DNA of 64,000 nucleotides from contig NZ_BCWV01000002.1 of assembly GCF_001894765.1 (NCBI RefSeq), positions 558,001 through 622,000 of the forward strand, read 5' to 3'. Position numbers and translations under genes: made by a program. The notes beneath the pieces are model-generated. The model saw only the letters and a program-made list of their open reading frames with translations. It had not been told where the DNA came from and searched no databases. Below, piece after piece: positions 32,392-40,801 of this stretch. How positions within the stretch are numbered: the stretch's first letter is position 1; the number at the start of each line of letters is the position of its first letter. This stretch comes from Rhodococcoides corynebacterioides NBRC 14404 (GTDB taxonomy: Bacteria > Actinomycetota > Actinomycetes > Mycobacteriales > Mycobacteriaceae).

Positions 32392-33798
32392 CTACGAGTT
32401 GACGGTTTCCGGGTTTTCCAAACTCCGCCCGCGTCCGCGGCGCGCACCGCGCAGTCCGAGGTGGACCACCGCGCCGACGGCCAGCAGAATGCCCGCGCGC
32501 AGCCACGTGTCGGCGGTCTGCTGCGTCGCCAGCACGACACAGCTGATCAGTGCCAACACGGGGAGAACCGCCGGGGTGCGGAAGTGCGGATGCTGAACCC
32601 GGTCCCGTCGCAGCACCAGGACGGCGAGGTTGGTGCTGACGAAGACCACCAGGAGCAGCAGGACGACGGTCTCGGCCAGTGCGGCGACGGTGCCGGTGGC
32701 GCACAAGATCATCGCGACCGCCGTGGTCGCGACGATGGCCACCCACGGCGTCCGACGTCGCGGCAGGACCCGCGCCCCGGCGCTCGGCAGCAGGCGCTGC
32801 CGGGCCATGCCGTAGGTCAGCCGGCTCGCCATGATCATGGTCAGCAATGCGCCGTTGGCGACGGCGACGAGGGCGATGAGGCCGAACAGCCGATCGGGGA
32901 CGCCGACGTCCGCGGCGGAGACGACGGCCAGGAGCGGGGCCGAGGTCTCGGCGAGTTCCGACGACGGCACGACCGCGCTGACCGCGAGTCCCACGGCGAC
33001 GTAGACGGCGCCCGCGACGCCGAGCGAGAGGAACAGTGCCCGCGGGTAGACCCGGTGCACGTCCCGCACCTCCTCCGCCATGTTGGCGCTCGTCTCGAAC
33101 CCGACGAAGGAGTAGAAGGCGAGCAGAGCCGCGGCCAGGACGGTGACCGCCGGACTCGCGGTGTCGGTGAACTCGAGGGTGCGTCCGGGGTCGCCGTCAC
33201 CGCGACCGACCACGACGGCCGCCAACGCGACCACCAGCACGAGTCCGCTCACCTCGACGACGGTCATCACCACGTTGGCGCGCATCGATTCCTTGATGCC
33301 GCGGGCGTTGAGCAGGGCCACGACCCCGAGGAAGACCAGCGCCGCCGGAACGGTGGGCACGTCGAGGAACGTCCCGAGGTAGTCCCCGGCGAACGCGAGC
33401 GACAGGCCGGCGGCGCTGGTGACGCCCGCGGCGAGCATCGAGAACCCGACGAGGAAGGAGACGGCCGGCCGGCGGAACGCGCGTTCGGCGAACACCGCGG
33501 CGCCGCCCGCCTTCGGGTACTTGGTGACCAGTTCGGCGTACGACGAGGCGGTCAGCAGCGCCATCGCGAGAGCGACGAGCAGCGGCACCCAGACGGCGCC
33601 TCCGACCTCACCGGCGATCTCTCCGACGAGGGCGTAGATGCCGGCCCCGAGCACGTCGCCGAGGATGAAGACGAACAGCAGTTTCCCGGTGATCGCGGAC
33701 TCGAGGGGGGTCCCCCCGTCGGCCGAATCACGGTCGTCCGCAGGGGAATCGGCGTCGCCGGCGGGTTGTGCGTCGGCGCCGGGAGAAGCAGGGTTCAT
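32392..33798 (-). CDS. APC-superfamily amino acid permease
   Basis: A 468-residue transporter with about 12 membrane helices. Typical APC features are LFVFILGDVLGAGIYALVG in helix 1 (unwound glycine region), SSYAELVTKYPKAGGAAVFAERAF, and FYSFVGFETSANMAEEVRD in helix 6. The Asp-rich first ~30 residues are cytoplasmic. The ATG at 33798 has no strong ribosome binding site. Its stop is only 37 bp before the repeat-peptide start, so it could be co-transcribed with the peptide operon, or be independent. The substrate is probably a cationic or neutral amino acid, not determined. Confidence 0.87.
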   Translation of the reverse strand: MNPASPGADAQPAGDADSPADDRDSADGGTPLESAITGKLLFVFILGDVLGAGIYALVGEIAGEVGGAVWVPLLVALAMALLTASSYAELVTKYPKAGGAAVFAERAFRRPAVSFLVGFSMLAAGVTSAAGLSLAFAGDYLGTFLDVPTVPAALVFLGVVALLNARGIKESMRANVVMTVVEVSGLVLVVALAAVVVGRGDGDPGRTLEFTDTASPAVTVLAAALLAFYSFVGFETSANMAEEVRDVHRVYPRALFLSLGVAGAVYVAVGLAVSAVVPSSELAETSAPLLAVVSAADVGVPDRLFGLIALVAVANGALLTMIMASRLTYGMARQRLLPSAGARVLPRRRTPWVAIVATTAVAMILCATGTVAALAETVVLLLLVVFVSTNLAVLVLRRDRVQHPHFRTPAVLPVLALISCVVLATQQTADTWLRAGILLAVGAVVHLGLRGARRGRGRSLENPETVNS

Positions 33799-33858
33799 CC
33801 TGCGGGTGTACCCGACGATCGGGTCGTTACTCCGGCGCAGTAAACGCTTCCGTGCACC

Positions 33859-33883
33859 GTTTGCCCGGTTCGGCCTCGGGTAG
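33859..33883 (+). promoter_or_regulatory. SigF/SigB-type promoter of the Mn-catalase gene
   Basis: GTTT (33859-33862), a 15-nt spacer, then GGGTAG (33878-33883). It lies 90 bp before the Mn-catalase start. Element sequence and spacing are identical to those of the heme-catalase promoter at 36890-36914. Confidence 0.62.
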
Positions 33884-33973
33884 TCGGCCCGCGTCCGAGA
33901 GGCTCGCCTGGATGGAGCACACCCGACAGGCGCAGCACGATCACACGTTCGTCCCACCAGTCGGGAGACACCC

Positions 33974-34885
33974 ATGTTTCGTCACACGGACCACTTGCAG
34001 TTCGACGTCGCGCCGGAGAAGCCGGACCCCGTCTACGCCCGCAAGTTGCAGGAACTGATCGGCGGCGCCTACGGCGAGATGACCGTCACCATGCAGTACT
34101 TGTTCCAGGGCTGGAACTGCCGCATGAAGGGCAAGTACAAGGACCTCATCATGGACATCGCGACCGAGGAGATCGGTCACGTCGAGATGCTCGCCACCAT
34201 GGTCGCGCGACTGCTCGAGGGTGCGCCCGCCACCGAGTCCACGAAGAACGCGGCCATGGATCCCGTGGTCGCCGCGGTCATGGGCGGCATGGATCCGCAG
34301 CAGGCCATCGTCTCCGGCGGTGGGCCCACGCTCGCCGACAGCAACGGTGTCCCCTGGAACGGTCGCTTCATCGTCGCGAGCGGCAACCTGCTGGCGGACT
34401 TCCGCGCCAACGTCGCCGCCGAGGCCCAGGGCCGGGTGCAGACCGCCCGCCTGTGGCACATGACGGACGACCCCGGCGTGAAGGCCATGCTGAAGTTCAA
34501 CCTCGCCCGCGACACCTACCACCAGAACATGTGGCTGGCGGCGATCGAGGAGCTGCAGGCGGACGGCCTGGAAGGCGTCGTCGCCCCGAACGACCTGTTC
34601 GACGAGGAGTACGAGGAGCACGCGAGCACGCTCTGGCACCTCTCGGACGGCACCGAGTCCGACAAGGGTCGGTGGGCACACGGCACCGCACCGGACGGAC
34701 GCCACGAGAACAGGTTCCTCGCCGACCCCCAGCCGCTCGGCAACGTGCAGGCCGGCCCGCCGCCGGACCCCAAGCTGTACGCAACGTACGACGGCGCGCT
34801 GGGTGAGCCGTCCACCGCCGCGCTGGGCACCGAGAAGGGCGTCATGGGCAAGATCAGGGAGACGCTCGACCCCAACGCCGGCTGA
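33974..34885 (+). CDS. Manganese catalase
   Basis: A 303-residue non-heme catalase that dismutates hydrogen peroxide at a di-manganese site. The ferritin-like helices carry the expected ligands: YGEMTVTMQYLFQGWN (Glu), ATEEIGHVEMLATMV (Glu and His), AAEAQGRVQTARLWHMT (Glu), and NLARDTYHQNMWLAAIEEL (His and Glu). The C-terminal half is the usual beta-rich cap. A strong hairpin terminator follows. A SigF/SigB-type promoter precedes it, suggesting stress or stationary-phase control. Confidence 0.94.
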   Translation: MFRHTDHLQFDVAPEKPDPVYARKLQELIGGAYGEMTVTMQYLFQGWNCRMKGKYKDLIMDIATEEIGHVEMLATMVARLLEGAPATESTKNAAMDPVVAAVMGGMDPQQAIVSGGGPTLADSNGVPWNGRFIVASGNLLADFRANVAAEAQGRVQTARLWHMTDDPGVKAMLKFNLARDTYHQNMWLAAIEELQADGLEGVVAPNDLFDEEYEEHASTLWHLSDGTESDKGRWAHGTAPDGRHENRFLADPQPLGNVQAGPPPDPKLYATYDGALGEPSTAALGTEKGVMGKIRETLDPNAG

Positions 34886-34917
34886 CGCATCACCCGGCGA
34901 ACGTCCTGCCGACATAC

Positions 34918-34949
34918 GAAGCCCCCGGTAGCTCGCTACCGGGGGCTTC
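34918..34949. terminator. Strong hairpin after the Mn-catalase gene
   Basis: Perfect 15-bp arms GAAGCCCCCGGTAGC / GCTACCGGGGGCTTC are separated by 2 bases (4 or more in the folded loop). It lies 33 bp after the stop. No T run follows on the plus strand. The 270-bp gap between the two catalase genes otherwise holds nothing I recognise. Confidence 0.75.
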
Positions 34950-35155
34950 GCGGTGATCGGATGGTTGTGAATTCTCGTGTTTCAGCGCTGCGTGGAATCG
35001 CCGGTCGGCGTCCGGATTGGACGCGGCAGACGATGCGCGACAACGGGTTTCGACTCGTCGATGGGCACCACCAACCTTCGAGGAGAACCAGGTGTACGGG
35101 CACCTTCGACGATAAACCCGGCCCCCCGTGTTGTCCAGAGATCGGTCGACCGCAG

Positions 35156-36811
35156 TTACCGGGACACGACCACGTGCTCGTTCGGGACGCAGTGGGTCAT
35201 GGTGAGACCGGTGACGTCGCGCGGCCCGTTCTTCCCGAGGTTGGACAAGCGCTCCTCCTCCACGTCCGAGAGCGTCTGCGAGGCCAGGGGCGGCAGTTCC
35301 CGCACGTCGTCCGCGGTGATGCCGAGGCCGTCGCCCACCCGTGCGCCGAGTTCGTCGTCGCACATCAGGAAGTGCCACACCATGCGCTCCTGGACCTCGC
35401 GGGTGGCCTCGCCGATGTTGGCGGTCAGGTTGGCCACCAGATCGTCCTGCTCCCACGCGTCCATGAGCTGGTATCGCTGACCGGCTTGCTCGTAATCGTC
35501 GGTCCGCTCGATCCGCTTACGGGTGAGCCGGCCGCGGATCTCCGGCCCCTGCTCGTCGTGCGTCGGGTGCTGCGACTCGTGCAGTCCGCCGGTGATCGAC
35601 GGCTCGTAGTTGACGTGCGGGTTCGACCCGACGTCGTCCACCGAGTACTGCATCTGTCCGCCCTGCTGGTTGGTCGCCACCCGCGACTTGGGCTGGTTGA
35701 CCGGCAGCTGCAGGTAGTTGGGGCCGACCCGGTACCGCTGGGTGTCGGAGTAGGAGAACGTGCGACCGACGAGCATCTTGTCGTCGGAGAAATCGAGTCC
35801 GTCGACCAGAACGCCGGTGCCGAAGGAGATCTGCTCGTTCTCGGCGAAGTGGTTGGACACGTTGCGGTCGAGAACCATGCGGCCCACCACCTTCGGCGGG
35901 AAGTCGTTCTCCGGCCACACCTTGGTGTCGTCGAGCGGATCGAAGCTCAGCTCCTCGTGCTCGTCGTCGCTCATGAGCTGTACGCGCAGTTCCCATTCCG
36001 GGAAGTCGCCGCGCTCGATGTGCTCGTAGAGGTCCTTCGAGGCGTGGCCGAGGTCGGTGGCCTGGGTGGCGGCCGCATCCTCCTCGGTGAACGAGGCAAC
36101 CCCCGCCGTGGGGATCCAGTGGTACTTCACCAGGTGCGTCTCGCCGTCCGCGTTCACCCACTTGTAGGTGTTGACGCCGAAGCCCTGCTGCGTGCGGTAG
36201 TTCGCCGGAATCCCGCGCGGCGAGAAGAGATTGACCAGCATGTGCATCGCCTCGGGGGTCTGCGACATGAAGTCGAAGATCCGCGCCGGCTCCTGCCGGA
36301 AGGTCACCGGATCCGGCTTGAGCGCGTGGATCACGTCGGGGAACTTGATCGCGTCGCGGATGAAGAAGACCCCGAGGTTGTTGCCGACGAGGTCCCAGTT
36401 GCCATCCTCGGTGTAGAACTTGATCGCGAATCCCCGCGGGTCACGGGCCGCCTCCGACGAGTCCCGGCCGCCGATGACCGTGGAGAAACGGATCGCCAGA
36501 TCGGTCCGTTTCCCCTTCTCGGAGAACAGCTTCGCGCGGGTGTACGTCGCGATCGGCTCATCGCCCCACGTGCCGGTGGCCTCGAAGTATCCGTAGGCAA
36601 CCGCGCCGCGGGCGTGCACCACACGCTCCGGGATGCGTTCCCGGTCGAAGTGGCTGATCTTCTCGAGGAAGTGGTAGTTCTCGAGGGTCGCGGGTCCGCG
36701 CGATCCCACGGTGCGCTGGTTCTGGTTGTCGTGGATCGGGTGGCCCTGCCGGTCGGTCAGGTGTCCACGGTCGTCGGACGGGGGTGAGCCCTGTGAGGCG
36801 ACGTCGGTCAT
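35156..36811 (-). CDS. katA: Heme catalase (monofunctional)
   Basis: A 551-residue typical catalase. The distal heme His is in [15 protein letters not shown], with Asn in [15 protein letters not shown], and the proximal heme Tyr is in [53 protein letters not shown] is the family core. It converts hydrogen peroxide to water and oxygen in the cytoplasm. A SigF/SigB-type promoter lies about 80 bp upstream. It is the second, chemically different catalase within 3 kb. Confidence 0.95.
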   Translation of the reverse strand: MTDVASQGSPPSDDRGHLTDRQGHPIHDNQNQRTVGSRGPATLENYHFLEKISHFDRERIPERVVHARGAVAYGYFEATGTWGDEPIATYTRAKLFSEKGKRTDLAIRFSTVIGGRDSSEAARDPRGFAIKFYTEDGNWDLVGNNLGVFFIRDAIKFPDVIHALKPDPVTFRQEPARIFDFMSQTPEAMHMLVNLFSPRGIPANYRTQQGFGVNTYKWVNADGETHLVKYHWIPTAGVASFTEEDAAATQATDLGHASKDLYEHIERGDFPEWELRVQLMSDDEHEELSFDPLDDTKVWPENDFPPKVVGRMVLDRNVSNHFAENEQISFGTGVLVDGLDFSDDKMLVGRTFSYSDTQRYRVGPNYLQLPVNQPKSRVATNQQGGQMQYSVDDVGSNPHVNYEPSITGGLHESQHPTHDEQGPEIRGRLTRKRIERTDDYEQAGQRYQLMDAWEQDDLVANLTANIGEATREVQERMVWHFLMCDDELGARVGDGLGITADDVRELPPLASQTLSDVEEERLSNLGKNGPRDVTGLTMTHCVPNEHVVVSR

Positions 36812-36889
36812 GGTCAGCTCCTCGGCTGTCGTCGGTGATCGGTGCTACCGAAGCCGATCTCGTCGGACGAGAATCGGCGCGCGGTCGAC

Positions 36890-36914
36890 CTACCCGTGAG
36901 AAGACGCCGAAAAC
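36890..36914 (-). promoter_or_regulatory. SigF/SigB-type promoter of the heme-catalase gene
   Basis: On the minus strand it reads GTTT (36914-36911), a 15-nt spacer, then GGGTAG (36895-36890). The spacing and both elements match the Mn-catalase promoter exactly. It lies 79 bp before the catalase start. Confidence 0.62.
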
Positions 36915-36973
36915 CCGGGGGGTGGCGCACTGACCCCATGGGTGGCCCGTCGACCGGGCCTACGATCGGTCGT

Positions 36974-37462
36974 ATGAAGCACAGCGCCGGAGTCCTGGTT
37001 CACCGGCTCGGTGAACGCGGTACGACGGAGGTGTTGCTCGCCCATCCCGGCGGGCCCTTCTGGGCGCACAAGGACGACGGGGCGTGGTCGGTGCCCAAGG
37101 GGGAGTTCGACCCTGCCACCGAAGAACCGGCCGTCGCTGCCGCGCGGGAGTTCGAGGAGGAACTGGGCTCGCCCCCGCCGGCCGGACCGTGGCACGACCT
37201 GGGGACCGTCGTGCAATCCCGTGCGAAGCACGTCACCGCGTTCGCCGTCGAGGGCGACGTCGATCCCGCGACGCTGCGGTCGAACGACGCGGAGATCGTG
37301 TGGCCGCCACGCTCGGGGCGCGTGATCACCGTCCCGGAGATCGACCGGGTCGCGTGGTTCGACCTGGAGACCGCGCGACGCAAGATCCTCGCCGGTCAGG
37401 TGCCGCTGCTCGACACGCTCGCGCGGGTGCTGGGGACGAGCGACGGTCAGTCGTCGTCCTGA
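36974..37462 (+). CDS. Nudix hydrolase
   Basis: A 162-residue Nudix protein. The Nudix box is GEFDPATEEPAVAAAREFEEELG (about residues 43-65), with the REFEEE metal-binding core. N-terminal HSAGVLVHR and a later WFDLETARRKIL fit the fold. Substrates are nucleoside-diphosphate-linked compounds, not determined. The ATG at 36974 has no ribosome binding site; a TACGAT hexamer 7 nt upstream (36961-36966) suggests a leaderless transcript. The 3' end overlaps the convergent acidic-protein gene by 16 bp. Confidence 0.87.
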   Translation: MKHSAGVLVHRLGERGTTEVLLAHPGGPFWAHKDDGAWSVPKGEFDPATEEPAVAAAREFEEELGSPPPAGPWHDLGTVVQSRAKHVTAFAVEGDVDPATLRSNDAEIVWPPRSGRVITVPEIDRVAWFDLETARRKILAGQVPLLDTLARVLGTSDGQSSS

Positions 37463-37665
37463 GCATCCCCGTCCGCGTCCGCGTCCGTGTCTGCGGGTCG
37501 GGACTCGTCCGGGTGGGACTCGGCGGGGTGGGACTCGGCAGGGTCCGGGGCCTCCACGGTGGGAGCCTTCTCCGCCGCGCGCCGCGCCTCGTCGATCGTG
37601 TCCTGGACCGCGTCGAGGTCGGGGAGATCGGTGCTGTCGCTGCTGTCGCTGCTGTCGGTGCTCAT
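37447..37665 (-). CDS. Small acidic Ser/Asp-rich protein of unknown function
   Basis: A 72-residue, very acidic, probably disordered protein. It starts MSTDSSDSSDSTDLPDLD, has a short helix (DTIDEARRAAEKA), then an AESHP/DESHP/DESRP-like repeat, and ends in an Asp-rich tail (DTDADADGDAQDDD). The ATG at 37665 follows GAAAGG by 8 nt, which argues that it is a real gene; the GTG at 37674 overlaps that site. Function unknown. It sits among stress genes and its end overlaps the Nudix gene. Confidence 0.6.
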   Translation of the reverse strand: MSTDSSDSSDSTDLPDLDAVQDTIDEARRAAEKAPTVEAPDPAESHPAESHPDESRPADTDADADGDAQDDD

Positions 37666-37754
37666 GTCGGTCACCTTTCGTGGGGCGGCTGTGAACCGCA
37701 GGGGCCGTTGTGGCAGTGGACCCGCCCGTCTGCTATGGCGTCGACCACACCGGG

Positions 37755-37781
37755 GTTTTCCCGTTCCTACCGAGAGGTAAC
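37755..37781 (+). promoter_or_regulatory. Possible SigF/SigB-like promoter before the ferritin-like gene
   Basis: GTTT (37755-37758), 17 nt, then GGTAAC (37776-37781). The -10 part departs from GGGTAG, so this is a weaker match than the catalase promoters. It lies about 72 bp before the start at 37853. The rest of the 187-bp gap shows no other clear promoter. Confidence 0.3.
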
Positions 37782-37852
37782 CATGGGGCAGATCGATTCG
37801 ACGCCGCGTCGACGCGCGGCATCCGACGACAAGTCAGGAGTTCGAGCACAAC

Positions 37853-38827
37853 ATGGCACAGATCTCGATCGACACCCAGCGCGGAACCCTCGTGGCGCAG
37901 CTTCGCGCCCTGCTCCAGCTGACGAACACCGAGGTGCAGGTGGCCGAGACGCGCGTCGTCCAGGCCCGTACCGACGCCGTGCGTCGCGAGCTCGAGGAGA
38001 ATGCCGCGAACGGACGCACCCGGTCCGAGCGCATCGCCACCGCCATTCGTGACCTCGGGAGCACGCCGGACGTCGTCGCACCCCTGCTCGGTCGTCTCAC
38101 CGCAGCGCTGAAAGCCGTGGCGGAGCAGGCGCAGCCGTTCGACGAGGCCCTGCTCGGTGACCTCGCGCTCGAGCACCAGCTGCTCGACCGCGCTCGGTAC
38201 GTCAAGGCGCTCGCCACCGCGACCTCCGACACCGCTGTCGTGTCGTTGGCCGACAGCCTGGTCGATGCGCACTCCGCGACCGTCGACTGGCTCACCACCG
38301 TCCTGGCCGAGGATGCCCTCGGCGGACCGGCGGCACTGCGTCGTACGCCGATCCAGGCCGCGACCGGTGCTGCCGTGCGGCTGATCAACACGCCGGTCAC
38401 GTGGTCCGCCCGCAGCGTCGACCGCGCGGTCGACACGGCCCGGGAGGTGCCCACCAGGGTGGCCGAGCTGCTGGGCCGCGGGCAGAAGGCCGGCGAGCTC
38501 ACCGTCGACACGCTGGTCGCGAGCCGTGACTCGGCCCTCGAAGCCGCCGAGGAGACCACGCGAGAGGGTGGCGCCGAGGCCGTCGCCGACGCGATCCACA
38601 AGGCCCGCGCGGCCACGGGGTCGTTGTCCGCGCACGAGCTTCCCGTTGCCGACTACGACGAGTTGAACGTCTCCGCGGCCGTCGCCGCGATCAAGGACCT
38701 CGACGCGCCTGCCGACGTCCGTACGGTCCTTGCCTACGAGGAGCAGCACAAGAACCGCCACAGCGTCGTCTCCGCCGCGCAGACGCGGATCGCCGCCATC
38801 GCCAAGGAGGTCGTCGGTATCGAGTGA
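37853..38827 (+). CDS. Ferritin-like helical protein with a C-terminal actinobacterial YEExHxNR-type module
   Basis: A 324-residue, mostly helical soluble protein. The first ~150 residues resemble a ferritin-like bundle (AQLRALLQLTNTEVQVAETRVV, LLGDLALEHQLLDRARYVKALA), with Glu/His positions that could bind metal, although a full di-iron site is not certain. The middle is Ala/Arg-rich helix. The last ~55 residues (LPVADYDELNVSAAVAAIKDL, VLAYEEQHKNRHSVVSAAQTRI) look like a short module I have seen at the C-termini of actinobacterial stress or envelope proteins. Function unknown; probably stress-linked. AGGAG lies 12 nt upstream. Confidence 0.7.
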   Translation: MAQISIDTQRGTLVAQLRALLQLTNTEVQVAETRVVQARTDAVRRELEENAANGRTRSERIATAIRDLGSTPDVVAPLLGRLTAALKAVAEQAQPFDEALLGDLALEHQLLDRARYVKALATATSDTAVVSLADSLVDAHSATVDWLTTVLAEDALGGPAALRRTPIQAATGAAVRLINTPVTWSARSVDRAVDTAREVPTRVAELLGRGQKAGELTVDTLVASRDSALEAAEETTREGGAEAVADAIHKARAATGSLSAHELPVADYDELNVSAAVAAIKDLDAPADVRTVLAYEEQHKNRHSVVSAAQTRIAAIAKEVVGIE

Positions 38828-38838
38828 CCGACCCCCCT

Positions 38839-38890
38839 CACGACGACGAACGCCCCGGATCCGATCGGATCCGGGGCGTTCGTCGTCGTG
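38839..38890. terminator. 52-bp perfect palindrome, strong bidirectional terminator candidate
   Basis: Arms of 26 bp are perfectly complementary across the centre at 38864/38865 (inner part CGCCCCGGATCCGATCGGAT). It begins 12 bp after the stop of the ferritin-like gene. No T run follows, so termination would depend on stem strength. It is unusually long and perfect compared with other hairpins in the window. Confidence 0.75.
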
Positions 38891-38899
38891 GTCGATGGT

Positions 38900-39110
38900 T
38901 CAACCGCGATCCGAGGGCGGACGCGGTGCGCGCCGTCGGCGGTCGCGGGGCGGAACGTACGAGGTGCAGCGGGACATGACGCTTTCCCACCAGTCACGCG
39001 TGGTTCCGTCGTCCGACCACACCACCGTCTCGACCTCACGGGCGGTCTCGCGTCCCGGCGGTGTGGTCCCCGATTCGCGGGGGCGTCGGATCTTCGATGT
39101 GCAGGGTCAT
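38900..39110 (-). pseudogene. Possible tiny gene, perhaps frameshifted
   Basis: An ATG at 39110 preceded by AGGAG (8-nt spacing) opens a 24-codon frame (MTLHIEDPTPPRIGDHTAGT...) that stops at 39036. The +1 frame then continues to a stop at 38900 and encodes a protein-like stretch containing VETVVWSDDGTTRDWWESV and MSRCTSYVPP, but this has no good start of its own. Either the 24-residue peptide is real, or a single-base change has split one gene of about 65-70 residues. The rest of the 38891-39304 gap shows nothing else recognisable. Confidence 0.35.
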
Positions 39111-39304
39111 GGGGTGAACTCCTGTCGACGTGCCTCGCATCCGTCGGCGGAGGTGCCCGCGAGAGCGCGCGAACAGCGGCAGCCCTCGAACACCCGAGTG
39201 ACGGATGACTTCGACGCCACGTGTTTCGAGCGCTCACCACGATTGTTACCCGCATCCGGGCGTGTCGACACACGATCCGCGCCGACGACCGCACCCGAAT
39301 CGGT

Positions 39305-40138
39305 TCAGTGCGTCTCCCGCCACCAGGTGTCGGACGGGGTGACGGGCATCGCGCGCTTGTGCCGGGTCTTCCGGTACCAGGTCTCGATCGTCGTCGCGGC
39401 GTCGTCGGGAACGTCCTCGCCCTCCAGATACGCGTCGATCTGCGCGTAGGTCACCCCGAGTGCCTCTTCGTCGGGAAGAGCGGGGCGGTCGTCCTCGAGG
39501 TCCGCCGTCGGCACCTTGCTCCAGGTGCTCTCGGGAGCGCCCAACTCACGCAACAGTGCCGCGCCCTGCCGCTTGGTGAGACCGGTGAGGGGAACGAGGT
39601 CGACGCCGCCGTCGCCGTACTTGGTGTAGAAGCCGGTGACGGCCTCCGCGGCGTGGTCGGTCCCGACCACCAGGAGGTTGCGTTCACCGGCCAGGGCGTA
39701 CTGCGCGACCATGCGTTCACGGGCCTTGATGTTCCCGCGGACGAAATCTCGGAGTCGGTCGACGCCCAACGCGGCGGCGGCTGCCGTGCCCGCGCCGTCG
39801 GCGGAGGCCTTGATGTCGACGCGGACCGTCTCGTCGGGCCGGATGAAGTCGAGGGCCACGACGGCATCGTCCTCGTCGGCCTGCTGCCCGTAGGGCAGGC
39901 GGACCGCAAGGAAACGGACGTCGTGTCCGGCGTCGCGTGCTCGCTCGGCGGCCAGCTGGCACAGCCGACCCGTCAGGGTGCTGTCCTGGCCGCCGCTGAT
40001 GCCGAGCACGAAGCCGGCGGTTCCGGTGGCCGCGACGTAGTCCGCGAGAAACGCCACGCGGGAGTCGATTTCGGCGGCCGGGTCGATGGAGGACCGGACG
40101 TTCAGTTCGGCGCGAATGGTGTCTCGAAGGCTGTCCAT
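39305..40138 (-). CDS. nadE: NAD+ synthase, ammonia-dependent type
   Basis: A 277-residue enzyme that amidates nicotinic acid adenine dinucleotide to NAD+. The PP-loop is [10 protein letters not shown] (about residues 49-58). [35 protein letters not shown] and [22 protein letters not shown] are typical of the short, ammonia-using NadE class; there is no glutaminase domain. The ATG at 40138 is divergent from a PncC-like gene, so two NAD-cycle genes flank one control region. Confidence 0.94.
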   Translation of the reverse strand: MDSLRDTIRAELNVRSSIDPAAEIDSRVAFLADYVAATGTAGFVLGISGGQDSTLTGRLCQLAAERARDAGHDVRFLAVRLPYGQQADEDDAVVALDFIRPDETVRVDIKASADGAGTAAAAALGVDRLRDFVRGNIKARERMVAQYALAGERNLLVVGTDHAAEAVTGFYTKYGDGGVDLVPLTGLTKRQGAALLRELGAPESTWSKVPTADLEDDRPALPDEEALGVTYAQIDAYLEGEDVPDDAATTIETWYRKTRHKRAMPVTPSDTWWRETH

Positions 40139-40263
40139 GGTTCAACGCTAGCGCCGTTCGGCACGCTTCGCCGAGGGTGTTTGCGGTCGATCGACCGGGG
40201 AAGCCGTGAGCCTCGGGACCTCGACCGGTCCGCCCCGTCCTCGTCGAAGGAGGAACGACCCGC

Positions 40264-40797
40264 ATGTCGACCGAACGCATCGACGGTGACGCCGCCCAAC
40301 CGGAGGAGCGGGTCGACACCGACGCCGACCTCGAGGACCTGTGTGCGGAGATCGCCGAACTCGCCGACCGCGGCGACCTGCGCATCGCGACGGCCGAGTC
40401 CTTGACGGCAGGGAACATCGCCGCCAACCTCGGTCGCGCGCCGTCCGCGGGTCGGTGGTTCCGCGGCGCCGTCGTGGCCTACGCCGAGGAGGTCAAACAC
40501 GATCTGCTGCTCGTGCCCGAGGGGCCGGTGGTCAGCGAGGCCTCTGCCCGCGCGATGGCAGCCGGGGTGGCCGACCTGACGGGAGCGAATCTGGCGGTCG
40601 CCGTGACGGGCGAGGCCGGACCGGAGACCGACGAGGACGTGCCGGCAGGGACGGTGTGGTTCGGCCTCGCCGACCACGGTGCCGTCACCGCCGAACGGGT
40701 GGTGTTCGACGGTGATCCGCCCGAGGTGCTCGCGGCGACCATCGAGCACTCGCTCCGACTGCTGCGCGATCACGGACGGGAACGCGCCCGCTCGTGA
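40264..40797 (+). CDS. pncC: CinA C-terminal domain protein (PncC-like nicotinamide-nucleotide amidase)
   Basis: A 177-residue stand-alone CinA C-terminal domain. TAESLTAGNIAANL carries the family's catalytic Ser region, GRWFRGAVVAYAEEVKHDLL follows, and VTGEAGPETDEDVPAGTVWFGL is the conserved C-terminal part. PncC deamidates NMN to nicotinic acid mononucleotide in NAD recycling. The acidic first ~20 residues are atypical. GTTT-N15-GGGAAG at 40179-40203 is a weak SigB-like promoter candidate. AAGGAGG precedes the ATG. Confidence 0.87.
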   Translation: MSTERIDGDAAQPEERVDTDADLEDLCAEIAELADRGDLRIATAESLTAGNIAANLGRAPSAGRWFRGAVVAYAEEVKHDLLLVPEGPVVSEASARAMAAGVADLTGANLAVAVTGEAGPETDEDVPAGTVWFGLADHGAVTAERVVFDGDPPEVLAATIEHSLRLLRDHGRERARS

Positions 40798-40801
40798 CGC
40801 G

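Noticed and set aside
31021-33843. A 940-codon open frame antisense to the cupin, repeat peptide and permease genes
   Set aside because: Composition is typical of an antisense frame. It runs across three well-supported genes and shows no domain.
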